Counted from the stretch's first letter, positions 46,940 to 56,501 are shown. The stretch is DNA of 64,000 nucleotides from Jeotgalicoccus marinus DSM 19772 (GCF_000425825.1 NZ_KE384460.1:24779-88778), one strand, 5' to 3'. Notes: generated by a model not told the origin, from the letters alone. Numbers and translations: made by a program.

Positions 46940-46984
46940 GCCGTGTAAAAATCTTAAATTTAAGATTTTTACACGGTTTTTTTG
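46940..46984 (+). terminator. Strong terminator before S1-domain gene
   Basis: CGTGTAAAAATCTTAAA pairs perfectly with TTTAAGATTTTTACACG (within 46942-46976), followed by seven Ts. The upstream stretch 46865-46939 may also be structured, with CGAG/CTCG and GGC/GCC stems. Confidence 0.9.
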
Positions 46985-47043
46985 GTTGTTTTAAATACTT
47001 GTGTTAAGATAATTATGATTAATACAGAAAAAGCAGGGATATC

Positions 47044-47421
47044 ATGGCAAAAAAATACCGAGTTGGCCAGTTCGTAAAAGTCAAAGTTACTGGTATTCAG
47101 TCGTACGGTGCTTTTGTCAAAACTCCTGATAATCGCGATGGTCTGATCCATATTTCTGAAGTGATGAACGATTATGTTCACGATGTGAATCAATACCTGT
47201 CCAAAGGACAGATTGTTAAAGCGAAAATTGTTAGCATCGATAACAATGGAAAAATTAGTTTATCGTTGAAAGAAAATGAATACTTTAAGAACGAAGAGAA
47301 AAAAAGAGATAAGCGTTCAGTATTGGAGAAGATTAAAGATACCGAAGCGTACGGCTTTCAATCTATTGAAGAGAGAATGCCAGGTTGGATTAACGAGGCA
47401 TTAGCCCGCATGAACGAATAA
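47044..47421 (+). CDS. yugI: S1 RNA-binding protein (YugI/CvfD/GSP13-like)
   Basis: This 125-aa protein has one S1 domain (about 5-78): YRVGQFVKVKVTGIQSYGAFVKT, GLIHISEV and GKISLSLKE. A basic tail follows (about 80-100). Family members bind RNA or the ribosome and affect translation in stress or virulence (GSP13 in bacilli, CvfD in streptococci). Single gene with its own terminator. Confidence 0.9.
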   Translation: MAKKYRVGQFVKVKVTGIQSYGAFVKTPDNRDGLIHISEVMNDYVHDVNQYLSKGQIVKAKIVSIDNNGKISLSLKENEYFKNEEKKRDKRSVLEKIKDTEAYGFQSIEERMPGWINEALARMNE

Positions 47422-47430
47422 GTAATATTA

Positions 47431-47460
47431 AGGATCTGCTATGCAGGTCCTTTTTATTTT
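47431..47460 (+). terminator. Terminator after S1-domain gene
   Basis: AGGATCTGC (47431-47439) pairs with GCAGGTCCT (47443-47451) with one G-T pair, followed by Ts. Confidence 0.88.
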
Positions 47461-47494
47461 GAGAATATTTATACACAGTTTGCTTATAAATTCG

Positions 47495-47523
47495 TTTAGT
47501 AATATGGTTTAGTAAAGTATAAA
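47495..47523 (+). promoter_or_regulatory. Possible promoter of rocD
   Basis: TTTAGT (47495-47500), a 17-nt spacer and TATAAA (47518-47523); a transcript would start near 47530, just before a cre-like site. Confidence 0.45.
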
Positions 47524-47535
47524 ATATCGTTGTAA

Positions 47536-47549
47536 TGTATACGTTTTCA
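47536..47549 (+). promoter_or_regulatory. Probable CcpA (cre) site upstream of rocD
   Basis: TGTATACGTTTTCA matches the catabolite-responsive element consensus TGWAARCGYTWNCW at all but one position. It lies just downstream of the predicted start of transcription, where CcpA binding would repress. CcpA repression of rocD/gudB is known in S. aureus. Confidence 0.65.
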
Positions 47550-47682
47550 AACGTTGGTTTATAAGCACTTAACTGAGTAAATAAAAAGCTTGCTAAATAT
47601 GTTAATCACAGTCATTATGTAAATAAGAGATGTAAAAATTCTGTATATTATGAGAGATTTTAAACATTTAAGGAGGATTAAT

Positions 47683-48885
47683 ATGACAAAAACACAAGAT
47701 ATTATTAAGGCGACAGAAAAACACGATACGGATATTTATAAACCACTACCGATAGTAATTTCAGAGGCAGAAGGTTCATGGGTAAAGGACCCTGAAGGTA
47801 ATAAGTATTTAGATATGCTAAGTGCTTATTCTGCTGTAAACCAGGGGCATCGTCATCCTAAGATTATTCAAGCACTTAAGGATCAAGCAGATAAGGTGAC
47901 CTTAACTTCACGTTCTTTCCACGTGGATTGCTTGGGTGAATGGTATGAGCAACTTAGCCAATTATCAGGGAAAAACAGAGTGTTACCGATGAATACAGGT
48001 GCTGAGGCTGTTGAATCTGCAATCAAAGTGGCAAGACGATGGGCTTATCAAGTCAAAGGGGTAGCATCAAATCAAGCAGAAGTTATTGCGATGAAGAGTA
48101 ATTTCCACGGGCGTACGCTTATTCCAATGTCCATGTCTTCTGAAGCAGCTTACCGTAAGGATTTCGGACCTGAAGGTGAAGGCTTTGTGCTCGTTAATTA
48201 TGGTGACCCAGAGGCACTAGAGGATGCGATTACTGACAATACAGCAGCAGTAATACTAGAGCCAATCCAAGGTGAGGCAGGCGTGAATATTCCACCTGCA
48301 GGTTACTTGAAAAAAGTTAGAGAAATATGTGATAGAAATAATGTCTTATTCATATCCGATGAAATTCAAGCGGGCCTTGGCCGTGCAGGTAAAATGTTTG
48401 CGACTGACTGGGATGAAGTTGTACCTGATATGTATATTCTAGGAAAAGCTTTAGGCGGTGGAGTTTTACCAGTATCAGTTGTCCTCGGTGACGATGAAGT
48501 CCTCGGTGTGCTTGATGAAGGATCACACGGTTCTACATTCGGAGGAAACCCTCTGGCAGCACGAGTGTCTCAAGCGGCCTTGAATGTTTTAATTGATGAG
48601 AAATTGCCAGAGCGTTCACAGGAACTCGGTGAGTACTTGCTTAACAAGTTAAAGGAAATCGATCATGAAGCCATAGTGGACTTAAGAGGTAAGGGTCTAT
48701 TTATAGGCTTAGAATTAAATAAGTCAGCGCGTCGTTTTTGTGAATTGTTAAAAGATGAAGGTGTCCTTTGTAAGGAAACACATGGTACTGTCGTTAGATT
48801 CGCGCCACCTTTAGTCGTATCAAAAGAGGATTTAGACTGGGCAGTGGAAAAAGTGAAGAAAGTTTTCTCGGAAGATGCTTTCTAA
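47683..48885 (+). CDS. rocD: Ornithine aminotransferase
   Basis: This 400-aa class-III PLP aminotransferase converts ornithine and 2-oxoglutarate to glutamate semialdehyde and glutamate. Asp226 is in FISDEIQAG and the PLP lysine is Lys255 in [18 protein letters not shown] lies before ATG 47683, so I reject the upstream in-frame ATG at 47650. It precedes gudB after 60 nt, giving an ornithine-to-2-oxoglutarate route; catabolite control through the cre site is likely. Confidence 0.95.
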   Translation: MTKTQDIIKATEKHDTDIYKPLPIVISEAEGSWVKDPEGNKYLDMLSAYSAVNQGHRHPKIIQALKDQADKVTLTSRSFHVDCLGEWYEQLSQLSGKNRVLPMNTGAEAVESAIKVARRWAYQVKGVASNQAEVIAMKSNFHGRTLIPMSMSSEAAYRKDFGPEGEGFVLVNYGDPEALEDAITDNTAAVILEPIQGEAGVNIPPAGYLKKVREICDRNNVLFISDEIQAGLGRAGKMFATDWDEVVPDMYILGKALGGGVLPVSVVLGDDEVLGVLDEGSHGSTFGGNPLAARVSQAALNVLIDEKLPERSQELGEYLLNKLKEIDHEAIVDLRGKGLFIGLELNKSARRFCELLKDEGVLCKETHGTVVRFAPPLVVSKEDLDWAVEKVKKVFSEDAF

Positions 48886-48945
48886 AATATTTCTTTATGA
48901 TACAATACAATTGTATGAAAACAGTTACAAAAAGAGGCGGATAAA

Positions 48946-50190
48946 ATGTCAGAAGAAATCAGTTTAGTTGAATCAACACAGAGTGTCATTAAAGAAGCGT
49001 TAGATAAACTTGGTTATAACGATGATATGTACCAATTAATCAAGGAGCCAATGCGTTCATTAAAAGTTCGTATCCCTGTTAAGATGGACGATGGCTCAGT
49101 TAAAGTATTTACTGGTTTTCGTGCACAGCATAACGATGCTGTAGGACCAACAAAAGGTGGGGTCCGTTTCCACCCTGGTGTGTCTGAAGACGAAGTAACT
49201 GCATTATCAATGTGGATGACTTTAAAAGCAGGTATTGTTAACCTACCTTATGGTGGAGGTAAAGGTGGCATCATCTGTGATCCGCGTGAGATGAGTATGG
49301 ATGAAGTTGAAAGATTGTCACGGGGATATGTTCGTGCGATTTCTCAAATTGTTGGACCGACAAAAGATATTCCTGCACCTGACGTATTTACAAACTCTCA
49401 AATCATGGCATGGATGATGGACGAGTACAGTGCCATTGACCAGTTTAATTCACCTGGATTTATTACAGGTAAACCGCTTGTCTTAGGCGGATCAGAAGGA
49501 CGTGACAGAGCAACAGCCCTAGGTGTTGTTGTGTGTCTTGAAGAAGCGCTGAAAAAACGTGATATGAAGATTGATGATATTCGCATTGTCATTCAAGGCT
49601 TTGGTAACGCCGGGAGTTTCTTATCTAAATTCCTCTTCGATAGAGGCGCGAAAATCGTAGGAATTTCCGATGCACACGGTGCCTTACATGACCCAGATGG
49701 TTTAGACATTGACTATCTTTTAGAACGTCGTGATAGTTTTGGTATGGTGACGAACTTATTTGATGATGTCCTATCAAACTCTGAACTATTCGAATTAGAC
49801 TGTGATGTTATTATTCCAGCAGCAATAGAGAACCAAATTACAGAAGCTAATGCAGATAAGATTAAAGCTAAAATTTTATGTGAAGCTGCAAACGGACCGA
49901 CAACGACAGAAGCGACACGTATTCTAACTGATAGAGGCGTACTTATAGTACCGGACGTACTTGCGTCTGCAGGTGGGGTTACTGTATCTTATTTCGAATG
50001 GGTTCAAAATAACCAAGGTTATTACTGGACTGAAGAAGAAGTAAACGAAAAAATGGAAGAAAAATTAGTTTCAGCATTTAACGAAATTTATGAACTCCAT
50101 GAAAATCGCCAAATCGACATGAGACTAGCAGCTTATATCGTTGGATTAAAACGTACAGCAGAAGCTTCACGCTACCGTGGTTGGGCGTAA
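48946..50190 (+). CDS. gudB: Glutamate dehydrogenase (catabolic)
   Basis: This 414-aa enzyme deaminates glutamate to 2-oxoglutarate. GPTKGGVRFHP and LPYGGGKGGI (catalytic Lys) are signatures, PAPDVFT follows, and the nucleotide fold is IQGFGNAGSFL near 219. The arrangement after rocD matches the NAD-dependent catabolic enzyme of staphylococci. AGAGGCGG precedes the ATG. A terminator follows. Confidence 0.95.
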   Translation: MSEEISLVESTQSVIKEALDKLGYNDDMYQLIKEPMRSLKVRIPVKMDDGSVKVFTGFRAQHNDAVGPTKGGVRFHPGVSEDEVTALSMWMTLKAGIVNLPYGGGKGGIICDPREMSMDEVERLSRGYVRAISQIVGPTKDIPAPDVFTNSQIMAWMMDEYSAIDQFNSPGFITGKPLVLGGSEGRDRATALGVVVCLEEALKKRDMKIDDIRIVIQGFGNAGSFLSKFLFDRGAKIVGISDAHGALHDPDGLDIDYLLERRDSFGMVTNLFDDVLSNSELFELDCDVIIPAAIENQITEANADKIKAKILCEAANGPTTTEATRILTDRGVLIVPDVLASAGGVTVSYFEWVQNNQGYYWTEEEVNEKMEEKLVSAFNEIYELHENRQIDMRLAAYIVGLKRTAEASRYRGWA

Positions 50191-50212
50191 ATATTACTTA
50201 AATAATTGTTAA

Positions 50213-50265
50213 AGTCCGTAGGCTATCTTTGTTGTTGTAAGGATAGTTTACGGACTATTTTTATA
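50213..50265 (+). terminator. Terminator after gudB
   Basis: AGTCCGTAGGCTATCTT (50213-50229) pairs with AAGGATAGTTTACGGACT (50239-50256), with two mismatches, then Ts. Confidence 0.9.
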
Positions 50266-50295
50266 TCTATTTTAAAAAAATATTGATTTTTATAC

Positions 50296-50324
50296 TTGCC
50301 AAATCAAAAATTAGTTGATAGTAT
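50296..50324 (+). promoter_or_regulatory. Promoter of trp tandem T-box leader
   Basis: TTGCCA (50296-50301), a 17-nt spacer and TAGTAT (50319-50324) lie just before the first T-box; predicted start near 50331. Confidence 0.75.
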
Positions 50325-50340
50325 GATAATCAAATTAACA

Positions 50341-50542
50341 GAAGATTAGTAACATATACCGATTTTTAAGAGAGCCGGTGGTGGTGAGAACCGGTAAATC
50401 GCATGTGCGAATGGACTTCTGGAGTAATAACAAAATTTATTAAATTTTATAACTAAACGAGTGGATCGATTCTATCGGTCAATATAGGTGGCACCGCGGC
50501 TCTCCGTCCTTAATATTATATATTAAGTGCGGAGAGCTTTTT
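50341..50542 (+). promoter_or_regulatory. T-box riboswitch 1 (tRNA-Trp, probable)
   Basis: The T-box sequence AGGTGGCACCGCGG lies at 50486-50499 and is followed by an intrinsic terminator with stem GCTCTCCG/CGGAGAGC (50499-50506/50530-50537) and Ts. Stem I contains CCGG-GGTGGTGAGAA-CCGG, and TGG, the Trp codon, follows a GAA at 50409-50414, the expected specifier position. Uncharged tRNA would stabilise antitermination. Confidence 0.88.
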
Positions 50543-50554
50543 AGTTTTAATTAA

Positions 50555-50762
50555 ATATTAGCAGTTGGATATAGTAGCAGTAATTTGTTGTTAACAGCGA
50601 ACCGGGATGGTGGAAACCGGGAACAAGACTTACTGACGAAGTGGAATCTAAACAATACTGTTCGGGTCATGCCGTTATCCATTAGAGTGAAGCATAGCTT
50701 CAATTGAGGTGGTACCACGGTGTTAATCGTCCTCCATGACTTTGTCATGGGGGACTTTTTTA
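50555..50762 (+). promoter_or_regulatory. T-box riboswitch 2 (tRNA-Trp, probable)
   Basis: A second complete unit holds T-box AGGTGGTACCACGG (50707-50720) and terminator GTCCTCCATGAC/GTCATGGGGGAC (within 50729-50755) plus seven Ts. A GAAG precedes TGG at 50642-50644, again the likely Trp specifier. Both terminators must be passed before trpD. Confidence 0.88.
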
Positions 50763-50781
50763 ATTTAAGGAGGAAGTAAAA

Positions 50782-51807
50782 ATGACAATGATAACTACAG
50801 CATTAAACAAAGTATCAGCAAAAAGAGACTTAACATATGACGAAATGTATCAATTATTCACAGAAATTCTCGATGAGAAAGTTTCAGATGAAGCACTAAG
50901 ACAATTCATTGTAGCCTTAAGTGAGAAAGGTGAAACGGAAGATGAAATCACAGCAATTGCAGAGGTATTGATAAGTCATGCAAATGATATTCCGGACTTT
51001 AACGGACAGGCAATGGACAATTGTGGTACTGGTGGAGATCGCTCGGAGAGCTTTAATATTTCAACCACGTCAGCCTTTGTACTCGCGAGCGCCGGAGTCA
51101 CTATTGCCAAACATGGTAACAAGAGCATAACAAGTAAAACAGGTAGTTCGGATGTACTTAGACAACTTGGTGTTGATTTGAATTTCGACAGCGAAAGAGT
51201 GGCGAGTGAGTTAAATGATATCGGTATTTCATTCCTAAGTGCACCGCATGTACACCCCAAGATGAAACAGATTATGAAAGTAAGATCAATGATCAAGACA
51301 CCAACAGTATTTAACTTCATTGGTCCATGTATTAGTCCCATTAATCTCAGTTATCAGTTTTTAGGTGTATATGACCGAAATAAATTGATGACAATTGCTA
51401 AAGTACTCCATCGTCTAGGTAGAAAAAATGCAGTTGTGATTAACGGTGCAGGGAATATGGATGAAGCAACCTTACTTGGGAAGAATCATCTCGTTTTCTT
51501 AAAAGATGGCGAGTTTAAAGAAATGGAGCTCGACCCAACAGAATATGGACTAACACTATGTTCTAAAGATGATATCAAAGGTGGCGATGGTGAGGAGAAT
51601 AAAGAGATTCTAATCAATATCCTAAACAATAAAGGTACAAAAGCTCAGACAGAAACCATTACCTTAAATGCAGGCATTGCACTCTATGTAGCAGAAAAAG
51701 TTGAGTCGATCGACGAAGGCATTGAGTTAGCAAATGAAATTATAAAAAGTGGTAAAGCATATCAAACGCTCGAAGCAGTTAGAAAAAATCATGAGGTGTT
51801 AGCGTAA
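50782..51807 (+). CDS. trpD: Anthranilate phosphoribosyltransferase
   Basis: This 341-aa enzyme joins anthranilate and PRPP, the second dedicated step of tryptophan synthesis. The GTGGDRSESFNISTTSAFV loop (about 75-94), NKSITSKTGSSDVL and FNFIGPCISPINL are signatures. AAGGAGGAA precedes the ATG. trpC begins at its last base (TAATG). First gene of the operon; no trpE or trpG precedes it. Confidence 0.95.
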   Translation: MTMITTALNKVSAKRDLTYDEMYQLFTEILDEKVSDEALRQFIVALSEKGETEDEITAIAEVLISHANDIPDFNGQAMDNCGTGGDRSESFNISTTSAFVLASAGVTIAKHGNKSITSKTGSSDVLRQLGVDLNFDSERVASELNDIGISFLSAPHVHPKMKQIMKVRSMIKTPTVFNFIGPCISPINLSYQFLGVYDRNKLMTIAKVLHRLGRKNAVVINGAGNMDEATLLGKNHLVFLKDGEFKEMELDPTEYGLTLCSKDDIKGGDGEENKEILINILNNKGTKAQTETITLNAGIALYVAEKVESIDEGIELANEIIKSGKAYQTLEAVRKNHEVLA

Positions 51808-52583
51808 TGACAATCCTAGATACATTAGTCGAAGTGAAAAAGAAGGCATTAAAAAATTTCCCAGAACATGTAGAAGTAATTAAAAGAGAAAAACCAGTCG
51901 ACTTTGTGAACGTACTTAAAACTCAAGATGACATCGCTCTAATAGCAGAAGTTAAACGTGCTTCACCCTCAAAAGGTGAAATCAATTCAACAATGAATCC
52001 CATAGAACAAGCACAAAGTTATGTTGAAGGTGGGGCTGATGCTATCAGTGTCTTAACGGAAAGAGAATACTTTAAAGGCACATACAATGATATGTATGAA
52101 ATTTCAAAAGTGATTCAAAAGCCAATTCTTAATAAGGACTTTGTCATCGATAAGCGTCAAATTGCAACTGCTTATAACAATGGTGCTGATATAATTCTCC
52201 TCATTGTCACAATTCTCGATGATGCAAGATTACAGGGACTCTATGATTATGCAAAATCCTTAGATCTCAGTGTCATTGTTGAAGTACATGATGAAACAGA
52301 GCTTAAACGTGCTCTTAAAATTTCTCCAGAAATTATTGGTATAAACAACAGGGATTTAAAGACTTTTAAAGTAGATATCAACAATTCTAAAAATTTGATT
52401 GCTAAAAGTGGACGTAAGGATATTCATTTTATTGCTGAGAGTGGTATACAAAACGGAAAAGATTCAAGTGCAATGTTAGTGGCCGGTGCAAGAGGTATTT
52501 TAGTCGGGGAATCTCTAATGAAAGCAGATAATATTGTGGACAAAGTCGAAGAACTAAAAGGAGGCAAACTACGTGAAAGTTAA
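51807..52583 (+). CDS. trpC: Indole-3-glycerol phosphate synthase
   Basis: This 258-aa TIM-barrel enzyme closes the indole ring. IAEVKRASPSKGEI (about 47-60) with catalytic Lys, VLTEREYFKGT, LNKDFVIDKRQI, IGINNRDLKTFKVD and ESGI signatures are all present. It overlaps trpD by one base and trpF by 11. Confidence 0.96.
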   Translation: MTILDTLVEVKKKALKNFPEHVEVIKREKPVDFVNVLKTQDDIALIAEVKRASPSKGEINSTMNPIEQAQSYVEGGADAISVLTEREYFKGTYNDMYEISKVIQKPILNKDFVIDKRQIATAYNNGADIILLIVTILDDARLQGLYDYAKSLDLSVIVEVHDETELKRALKISPEIIGINNRDLKTFKVDINNSKNLIAKSGRKDIHFIAESGIQNGKDSSAMLVAGARGILVGESLMKADNIVDKVEELKGGKLRES

Positions 52584-53187
52584 AATATGTGGCATTAAAA
52601 ATACAGAAGAGGCTCTAGCGATAACTGAGGCTGGAGCAGATTTTATAGGTATGGTATTTGCCCCGAGTAAACGACAAATTAATATTGAAACAGCCAAATC
52701 GATCACATCAGCTTTAAAAAGTTATTCAACTAAAACAGTGGGTGTATTTGTGAATCCGACTGAAGAAGAGCTTGAGCTAGCTTTAGCAAGTGGATTGGAT
52801 TATATACAATTTCATGGTGATGAATCAGTTGATTTGGTACAAAAATACAAAGAGAGAGCAATCAAAGCTTTTCCATCTGATTCCGTAATCACTTATAAAG
52901 AAAAATTTTCTTATCCAGCTGATTATATTTTAATCGATAGTCCACGTAAGACTCACTACGGTGGAAGTGGGGTTGCCTTTGATTGGTCAAGCTTACCTCA
53001 AGCTGAAATAGACAAAGACAGGTTTGCACTCGCAGGTGGCTTAAATCCAGGCAATATCAAAGCGGCAATTAAAGCAGCAAGACCCACATTGGTAGATGTT
53101 TCAAGTGGTGTCGAAACAAATGGTGAGAAAGATTTAAGAAAAGTAAAAGAATTTATAAATAATATAAGAGGTGTAGAAAATGAATGA
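52573..53187 (+). CDS. trpF: Phosphoribosylanthranilate isomerase
   Basis: This 204-aa TIM-barrel isomerase carries [10 protein letters not shown] with the catalytic Cys, [30 protein letters not shown] and [13 protein letters not shown]. The start is GTG, within trpC; GGAGGC precedes it. It overlaps trpB by 8 nt. Confidence 0.95.
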   Translation: MKVKICGIKNTEEALAITEAGADFIGMVFAPSKRQINIETAKSITSALKSYSTKTVGVFVNPTEEELELALASGLDYIQFHGDESVDLVQKYKERAIKAFPSDSVITYKEKFSYPADYILIDSPRKTHYGGSGVAFDWSSLPQAEIDKDRFALAGGLNPGNIKAAIKAARPTLVDVSSGVETNGEKDLRKVKEFINNIRGVENE

Positions 53188-54385
53188 AGCTATAAAAGAA
53201 ATCAAGGGTAAGTTTGGTCAGTTCGGTGGCGCCTACGTCGCAGAGTCACTTGTTGCAACACTAGAAGAATTGGAAGCTGCTTATGAAAAGGCCAAACAAG
53301 ATCCAGACTTCCAAAAGGAATTTGACTATTTAATGAAGGAATATGTAGGACGAGAAAACCCACTATACTATGCTGAGCGCTTAACTGAAAAACTAGGTGG
53401 CGCAAAAATATATTTAAAAAGGGAAGACTTAAATCATACTGGTGCACATAAGATTAACAATGCAATCGGACAAGGTCTTTTGACTAAATACATGGGGAAA
53501 ACAAAAGTCATTGCAGAAACTGGTGCGGGTCAACACGGCGTTGCCACTGCAACAATTGCAGCACTATTAGGCTTAGAATGTAAGGTGTTTATGGGTGCCA
53601 AAGACGCAGCGAGACAAGAATTGAATGTATTTAGAATGGAGCTTCTTGGTGCAGAAGTCATCAAGGTAGAACAAGGGACGAAGACCTTAAAGGATGCTGT
53701 CAATGAAGCTATGCGTTACTGGGTACAACATATGGAAGATACGCATTACGTCATTGGATCAGCCTTAGGTCCACACCCATTCCCAGAAATTGTCCGTGAC
53801 TTCCAAAGTATTATTTCTAAAGAAGCAAGAGAACAAATCTTAGAAAAAGAAGGTCGCTTGCCAAACAAAGTCATTGCCTGTATAGGTGGAGGCAGTAACG
53901 CAATTGGCATGTTTACGAACTTTATCGAAGATGAGGTAGTTGAAATTATCGGTGTAGAAGCTGCGGGTAAAGGGATTGATACAGATGAAACTGCGGCTGC
54001 AATTAACAAGGGCTCAGTCGGCATTGCACACGGTGCAAAAATGCATATGTTACAAGATGACAACGGCCAACTCCTAGGCACACATTCCATTTCTGCAGGC
54101 CTAGACTACCCAGGAATCGGTCCTGAACACAGCTATCTGCATGAGATAGGTCGAGCTAAATACGAATATGCAAACGATAAAGAAGCCCTAGCTGCCTTTC
54201 AAGAATTATCTAGAACTGAAGGTATTATTCCTGCTCTAGAAAGTTCCCATGCTTTAGCATATGTAATTAGAGTTGCCCCAACTTTAGCAAAAGATGAAAT
54301 TATTGTTGTTAACTTATCAGGTCGAGGGGATAAGGATGTACAACTCGTTAAAGACGCCTTAGAAGGGATGAATAAAAATGACTAA
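53180..54385 (+). CDS. trpB: Tryptophan synthase beta chain
   Basis: This 401-aa PLP enzyme joins indole and serine. The PLP lysine is in [16 protein letters not shown] (about 90-105), with [13 protein letters not shown] and [12 protein letters not shown]. It works as an alpha2beta2 complex with TrpA, which begins inside its last 8 nt. Confidence 0.97.
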   Translation: MNEAIKEIKGKFGQFGGAYVAESLVATLEELEAAYEKAKQDPDFQKEFDYLMKEYVGRENPLYYAERLTEKLGGAKIYLKREDLNHTGAHKINNAIGQGLLTKYMGKTKVIAETGAGQHGVATATIAALLGLECKVFMGAKDAARQELNVFRMELLGAEVIKVEQGTKTLKDAVNEAMRYWVQHMEDTHYVIGSALGPHPFPEIVRDFQSIISKEAREQILEKEGRLPNKVIACIGGGSNAIGMFTNFIEDEVVEIIGVEAAGKGIDTDETAAAINKGSVGIAHGAKMHMLQDDNGQLLGTHSISAGLDYPGIGPEHSYLHEIGRAKYEYANDKEALAAFQELSRTEGIIPALESSHALAYVIRVAPTLAKDEIIVVNLSGRGDKDVQLVKDALEGMNKND

Positions 54386-55166
54386 GTATCAAATAAGAGA
54401 TACTTTTAAACAGCTTGATATGGATGGGAATAAAGCTTTTATTGCTTATTTAATGGCTGGAGATGGTAGCTTAGATCAACTATTAAATCAAATTCAAATC
54501 CTCGAAGATTCTGGTGTGGATCTAATTGAGATTGGTGTGCCTTTTTCTGACCCAGCGGCAGATGGCCCGGTCATTCAAGATGCAGGACTACGTGCATTAG
54601 AAAAAAATATTAGTTTAAACGATATTTTAAACAAATTAAGTGAAATCAAGGATGAAATCCATATACCATATGTACTGATGACTTATTACAACCCAATCTT
54701 TAAATATGGCCTTGAAGCTTTTAAAGAAGTTGCAGTTGCAGCAGGTGTAAGTGGATTGATTGTTCCTGACTTACCGTTAGATGAAGAAGCTGAACTTAAA
54801 TCTGCACTTGTTGACTCCGACTTAGCCATCATCAGGTTAGTAACCTTGACTACGTCGGATGAGCGATTGAAAAAGATAGTTTCAGAGGCAGAAGGTTTTA
54901 TATACGCAGTAGCTGTCAATGGTATAACTGGAAAAAGAGTGGGCTATAGTCAGGAAGTATATGATTATCTTGAAAGAATTAAGAAATATGCCACAATTCC
55001 TGTTTGTTCTGGATTTGGCATATCTAATAAAGAGAATGCAAAGGCCTTAGGCGGGTACTGTGATGGTGTCATTGTCGGTTCAAAAATTGTAGAACTTCTG
55101 CATAATGGAAAGACAGAAGAGATTAAGAATTTAATTCCTGAAAAGTATATTTCAAGTGTAAATTAG
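54378..55166 (+). CDS. trpA: Tryptophan synthase alpha chain
   Basis: This 262-aa TIM-barrel subunit releases indole from indole-3-glycerol phosphate. [30 protein letters not shown] with catalytic Glu and Asp, [13 protein letters not shown] and the loop [11 protein letters not shown] are present. Last gene of trpDCFBA; a terminator follows. Confidence 0.96.
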   Translation: MTKYQIRDTFKQLDMDGNKAFIAYLMAGDGSLDQLLNQIQILEDSGVDLIEIGVPFSDPAADGPVIQDAGLRALEKNISLNDILNKLSEIKDEIHIPYVLMTYYNPIFKYGLEAFKEVAVAAGVSGLIVPDLPLDEEAELKSALVDSDLAIIRLVTLTTSDERLKKIVSEAEGFIYAVAVNGITGKRVGYSQEVYDYLERIKKYATIPVCSGFGISNKENAKALGGYCDGVIVGSKIVELLHNGKTEEIKNLIPEKYISSVN

Positions 55167-55215
55167 AGAAATAATTTGGATATAAATGCTATAATAAAGC
55201 AAAATAATTTAATAC

Positions 55216-55262
55216 CAAGACTAAGAGACTATATATTATATATAGTCTCTTAGTCTTTAAAA
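55216..55262 (+). terminator. Terminator after trpA
   Basis: AAGACTAAGAGACTATATA pairs with TATATAGTCTCTTAGTCTT, a perfect long stem, followed by Ts. Confidence 0.9.
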
Positions 55263-55275
55263 TGGAGATTTGAAC

Positions 55276-55890
55276 GTGAACGATATTATAGAACTTTTAA
55301 CGACAGAGCAAGGTATTGAAAGACTATTTGATCAATTTGAACAGCTTGGTATTCTTTTTGGTTTTCTTCTTGTCATGCTTGAGGCATTTTTACCATTTTT
55401 ACCGTTAGTTGTTATCGTCATTTTAACTATAAATTCATATGGTGTTGTAGTCGGTTTTTTAGTCAGCTATACTGCATCCGTTGCTGGTTCCTATCTGGTC
55501 TTTTTAATCGTTAGACACATCTTTCGGGAACCTGCTCAAAACTATATTGAAAAGCATGATCGTTTGAATAAGATGCTTAAGTTTGTGGATGATAGAGGCT
55601 TTAGCTTCTTATTTATATTGCTGTGTTTACCGTTCACACCTTCGTCTATTATCAACGTAATCACTGCTTTATCTAACATTAGAAGAGATGTATACTTATA
55701 TATATTATTAGCAGCAAAATTTATAATGATTTTATCGATGACATTGGTCGGTTACGATGTAACCTCGTTCTTTGATTCGCCAGTGAAACTTATAATTTCA
55801 TTAGCCTTTTTAGTAGTGCTCTATGTACTATCAAAATGGTATCAAAAGTATCTAGAGAAAAAAATTAATAAAGAGAAGAAGGAAAAATAA
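55276..55890 (+). CDS. TVP38/DedA-like (VTT) membrane protein
   Basis: This protein of about 204 aa has five to six hydrophobic segments and an SNARE-associated/VTT domain: EAFLPFLPLVVIVI near 34-47, ASVAGSYLVFLIVRHIF, and DRGFSFLFILLCLPFTPSSIINVI near 108-131. DedA/TMEM64 relatives move lipids such as undecaprenyl phosphate across the membrane. I choose GTG 55276, 8 nt after GGAG, over TTG 55270. It precedes signal peptidase I in staphylococci too. Confidence 0.87.
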   Translation: MNDIIELLTTEQGIERLFDQFEQLGILFGFLLVMLEAFLPFLPLVVIVILTINSYGVVVGFLVSYTASVAGSYLVFLIVRHIFREPAQNYIEKHDRLNKMLKFVDDRGFSFLFILLCLPFTPSSIINVITALSNIRRDVYLYILLAAKFIMILSMTLVGYDVTSFFDSPVKLIISLAFLVVLYVLSKWYQKYLEKKINKEKKEK

Positions 55891-55902
55891 GAGGTGGCAT
55901 CA

Positions 55903-56433
55903 GTGTTAAAAGAAATACGTGAATGGTTAATTGCTATAGCTATCGCCCTTGTCGTGGTTGTTGTAATACGAATGTTCTTATTCACTACTTACTCAGTAGA
56001 TGGCTTAAGTATGGATCCTACTTTTGAAGAAGGAGACAGGGTAATTGTAAATAAGTTTATATATGATATTGCTGATGTAGAAAGAGACGACATTGTAGTC
56101 TTCGATTCTCATAATGATGCAGCCTACGTTAAACGTATTATTGGTGTACCCGGTGATAATGTAGAAATGAGAGATAGAGTAGTCTACGTCAATGGTGAAC
56201 CTATTGAGGAAGACTATGTTGTCCATCAAGGCGAGACATATATGGATAATTTTACGCTTGAGTCACTTGGAGTAGAAGAAGAAACGATACCAGAAGGGCA
56301 GTATTTAGTGCTCGGTGATAATCGACCGATTAGCCGTGATTCTAGAGATTTTGGACTGATTACTGAAGAAGATATCATCGGCGAAGTTCAATTAAGATTT
56401 TGGCCATTTAATGAAATAGCAATTGATTTTTAA
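55903..56433 (+). CDS. spsB: Signal peptidase I
   Basis: This 176-aa type I signal peptidase cleaves signal peptides of secreted proteins. It has one N-terminal membrane helix (about 9-28), the catalytic Ser36 in LSMDPTF and Lys77 in YVKRIIGVPGD, and LGDNRPISRDSRDFG. I start at GTG 55903 with AGAGGTGG upstream rather than GTG 55894. Both catalytic residues are intact, so this is the active SpsB type; no inactive SpsA copy is adjacent. Confidence 0.95.
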   Translation: MLKEIREWLIAIAIALVVVVVIRMFLFTTYSVDGLSMDPTFEEGDRVIVNKFIYDIADVERDDIVVFDSHNDAAYVKRIIGVPGDNVEMRDRVVYVNGEPIEEDYVVHQGETYMDNFTLESLGVEEETIPEGQYLVLGDNRPISRDSRDFGLITEEDIIGEVQLRFWPFNEIAIDF

Positions 56434-56447
56434 GTCGAATCTAAGAA

Positions 56448-56486
56448 AAGGAGATATTAGTTTAACTAATATCTCCTTTATTTAAA
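56448..56486 (+). terminator. Terminator after spsB
   Basis: AAAGGAGATATTAG pairs perfectly with CTAATATCTCCTTT around a TTTAA loop, with a T-rich tail. Confidence 0.88.
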
Positions 56487-56501
56487 GTGAGGTATGGTTC
56501 T

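Noticed and set aside
50341-50542. First T-box read as specific for Phe (TTC) and belonging to a lost gene
   Set aside because: TTC at 50417-50419 is possible, but GAA-TGG lies at the expected specifier position and no gene fragment is seen between the units; not fully excluded.
50551-50748. Open frame of 65 codons in the second T-box
   Set aside because: It lies antisense within a clearly structured T-box leader.
56005-56229. Minus-strand frame within spsB
   Set aside because: Shadow of signal peptidase I, whose catalytic residues are clear.
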